From positions 1 through 7,681 of the forward strand of contig JAKSBO010000385.1 in NCBI GenBank assembly GCA_022361095.1: a DNA stretch of 7,681 nt. Reading direction: 5' to 3'. Below, in pieces: positions 7,101 through 7,681 of this stretch. The DNA comes from Desulfobacterales bacterium. Lineage in GTDB: Bacteria; Desulfobacterota; Desulfobacteria; Desulfobacterales; Desulfobacteraceae. The notes under the pieces were generated by a model, which was not told the DNA's origin, ran no database searches, and worked only from the letters and a program-made list of their open reading frames with translations. Position 1 is the stretch's first letter. Each line of letters opens with the position of its first letter. The translations under genes were made by a program, and so were the position numbers.

Positions 7101-7681
7101 GCCAAGAGTATTCTTGAACAATTTGGATTGTCTGTGGATACGGCCCTTAACGGCCGTGTGGCCTGCAGGAAAGTGGAAGCAAATCTTTACGACTTGATTT
7201 TGATGGACATGCAAATGCCGGTCATGGACGGTCTGGAAGCCTCCCAAAAAATCAGAGAAACGCCCAACGGGGCAAAGGTGCCCATTGTGGCTCTCACAGC
7301 CAATGCATTCGAAGAAGACCGAAAGCAATGTATGGAGGTCGGTATGAACGGATTTGTTGCAAAGCCTTTTGAACCGGAGCAATTGCATGCCGTGCTGGCC
7401 AGGTGGATCCCCGGGCGTGATGGGATTGAGGATTACATGTATGGGGAGAGTGTGCCTGAAAAATTCAATGGGGTTGAAAAAGATGAGGCTGCCAGCCGTA
7501 TTGATCAAAAAACCGGTTTGAAATATGTTAAAAAAATTGAGATCTATCAAAAAATGTTGAATAGATTTTTAGTTCAACAGTCTGATTTATCAGCCCAAAT
7601 TGAAAAATCACTCCAAAAAAAGGATATGGAATCGGTTCGGCGTCTGACGCATTCACTGAAAGGCTCGGCAGGAATGCTTGG
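4161..7681 (+). CDS. Hybrid sensor histidine kinase, TM2-PAS5-HisKA-HATPase-REC-Hpt (3' end outside window)
   Basis: One frame is open from ATG 4161 to the window edge (1173 codons plus two bases). AAGGGG at 4145-4150 is the ribosome binding site. Residues 5-17 and 21-38 form a tight two-helix membrane anchor with almost no periplasmic loop. Five PAS domains follow at about 60-180, 188-308, 316-430, 443-556 and 565-680, most ending in a DIT/DIS-type boundary. PAS5 has N590 in EYVNQRF and W635 in [13 protein letters not shown], resembling flavin-binding PAS domains of the NifL type. A coiled-coil (about 681-718) leads to HisKA, with H726 in [12 protein letters not shown]. The HATPase has the N box (N844), the G1 box DTGIGI (from D876) and the G2 box GGTGLG (905-910). 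The receiver has E972/D973, phospho-acceptor D1016, T1046 and K1068. An Hpt domain begins near 1130 with H1164 in [11 protein letters not shown] and is cut by the edge. All phosphotransfer residues are intact. Its likely partner is the HD-GYP regulator directly upstream. Confidence 0.95.
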   Translation, partial: MLKYISSLICLLIVLLLDAGVAGFVGIAVICLALFQSLYTPKKNRGAALDQAQRIADQRFESLSNNIPGGFVFRFTIFSDRTGAFSYISQGVQTLFNCSPEQIIRDPSLILSRMDKTSKARFRHVMAYNAENISTITEEFKFDLDNDHSLWMQFNAHPVREADGTIVWDGVGIDITGHKKVQNNLRQSEARFRKIFSESRSPVFLMEDLRFIDANRAALELLGYDSPEELRGIAPVEISPKYQSDGKLTKEKVKEVHEAASTRGSHRFEWEHVKKDGTHFFVEVTLTSIRFEDRVLFHVSWTDISARKQMESRLKEFEAIVNSSDDAIISKTLYGTVLSWNKGAEKIFGYKADEIIGRPINRLFPYDLWIQEQKILEKIKQGINIEHFETRRLRKDGVVIDVSVTISPIYDKDGVVWAASKIARDITEKKQIAFLLEEQRRQFKILLETIPDLVWFKDNDGVFLFCNQRFEAMFGAKAEQIVGKTVYEFFEKEVADAFRQSDMAAMKAGKSIMNEEWVTFPSDGHTELLETIRTPLRNDKNEIIGVLGIAHDITARTRNEERLRKFSLAVEQSANAVVITDRNSNIEYVNQRFTEMTGYAGDDVIGKTPHIISSDQTPKETYEQLWDALEQGMSWSGEFKNRRKNGEHYFESAVITPLRDKDGTVTHFVAIKEDITEKKQIEQELSNHRQHLEKLVKSRTVELEAAKLQAEAANQAKSTFLANMSHEIRTPMNAIIGFAHLIRGHIKDEEPQGMASKIIRSGKHLLGIINDILDLSKIEEEALILEKTTFLTSAIIDNVCSMIQEPIFQRGLELTVNNDPELDTLPVIGDPLRLRQILVNYLGNAVKFTEKGRITLNAVVSQKRAHDVELRFEVQDTGIGIREEQKNTVFDSFVQADSQTTRKHGGTGLGLAISRQLARMMGGDAGVNSELGKGSTFWFTAVLKLGDAKDIKTDVRQALAKLRENARVLLVEDNEINQEVAKSILEQFGLSVDTALNGRVACRKVEANLYDLILMDMQMPVMDGLEASQKIRETPNGAKVPIVALTANAFEEDRKQCMEVGMNGFVAKPFEPEQLHAVLARWIPGRDGIEDYMYGESVPEKFNGVEKDEAASRIDQKTGLKYVKKIEIYQKMLNRFLVQQSDLSAQIEKSLQKKDMESVRRLTHSLKGSAGML
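5432..5455 (+). repeat. 24-nt exact direct repeat, copy 1 (end of PAS3)
   Basis: This copy encodes the PAS-to-linker boundary peptide DITEKKQI after the third PAS domain of the hybrid kinase (residues 425-432). It is identical, base for base, to 6179-6202, while the flanking DNA has diverged. Confidence 0.85.
6179..6202 (+). repeat. 24-nt exact direct repeat, copy 2 (end of PAS5)
   Basis: This second copy lies after the fifth PAS domain (residues 674-681), again encoding DITEKKQI. The copies are 747 bases apart, exactly 249 codons, so recombination between them would delete or duplicate a two-PAS block in frame. Confidence 0.85.

Noticed and set aside
6987..7550. A long (187 codon) minus-strand open frame opposite the receiver domain of the kinase.
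   Set aside because: It is the antisense shadow of a clearly coding receiver region and shows no recognisable motif of its own.

Overview
The window looks like chromosomal DNA of moderate GC from a Gram-negative, probably anaerobic, environmental bacterium. The gene style would fit the sulfate-reducing Desulfobacterota (Desulfobacter-like): a FadD-like acyl-CoA ligase, a REC/HD-GYP regulator and a very large PAS-rich hybrid kinase. The taxonomic call is inference from gene content only; there is no rRNA or other marker gene.

Layout. (1) 27-1472, plus strand: an AMP-forming acyl-CoA synthetase that reads normally for about 454 residues and then loses its C-terminal domain. (2) About 1391-1788, plus strand: what looks like the decayed 3' part of a different, unrecognised gene, read in alternating frames and fused to the broken ligase. 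Its last stop codon abuts the stop of the next gene. (3) 1789-2652, minus strand: an uncharacterised protein with about eight membrane segments. (4) 2653-3000: an AT-rich divergent intergenic region with a sigma-54-like site, nested inverted repeats and a sigma-70-like site. (5) 3001-4110, plus strand: a response regulator with an intact HD-GYP cyclic-di-GMP phosphodiesterase domain. (6) 4161 to the window end, plus strand: a hybrid sensor histidine kinase with a two-helix membrane anchor, five PAS domains, HisKA, HATPase, REC and the start of an Hpt domain. It stays open at the right edge, with 1173 codons visible.

How the genes work together. The regulator and kinase are 50 bases apart on the same strand with no visible terminator, so they probably form one operon. 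The simplest model is a phosphorelay: the PAS array senses a cytoplasmic signal, phosphate moves His726 to Asp1016 to His1164, and then to Asp59 of the HD-GYP regulator, changing cyclic-di-GMP breakdown. The left part, a broken ligase joined to gene debris, looks like the scar of a deletion or rearrangement. No mobile element, CRISPR array, tRNA or rRNA was seen.
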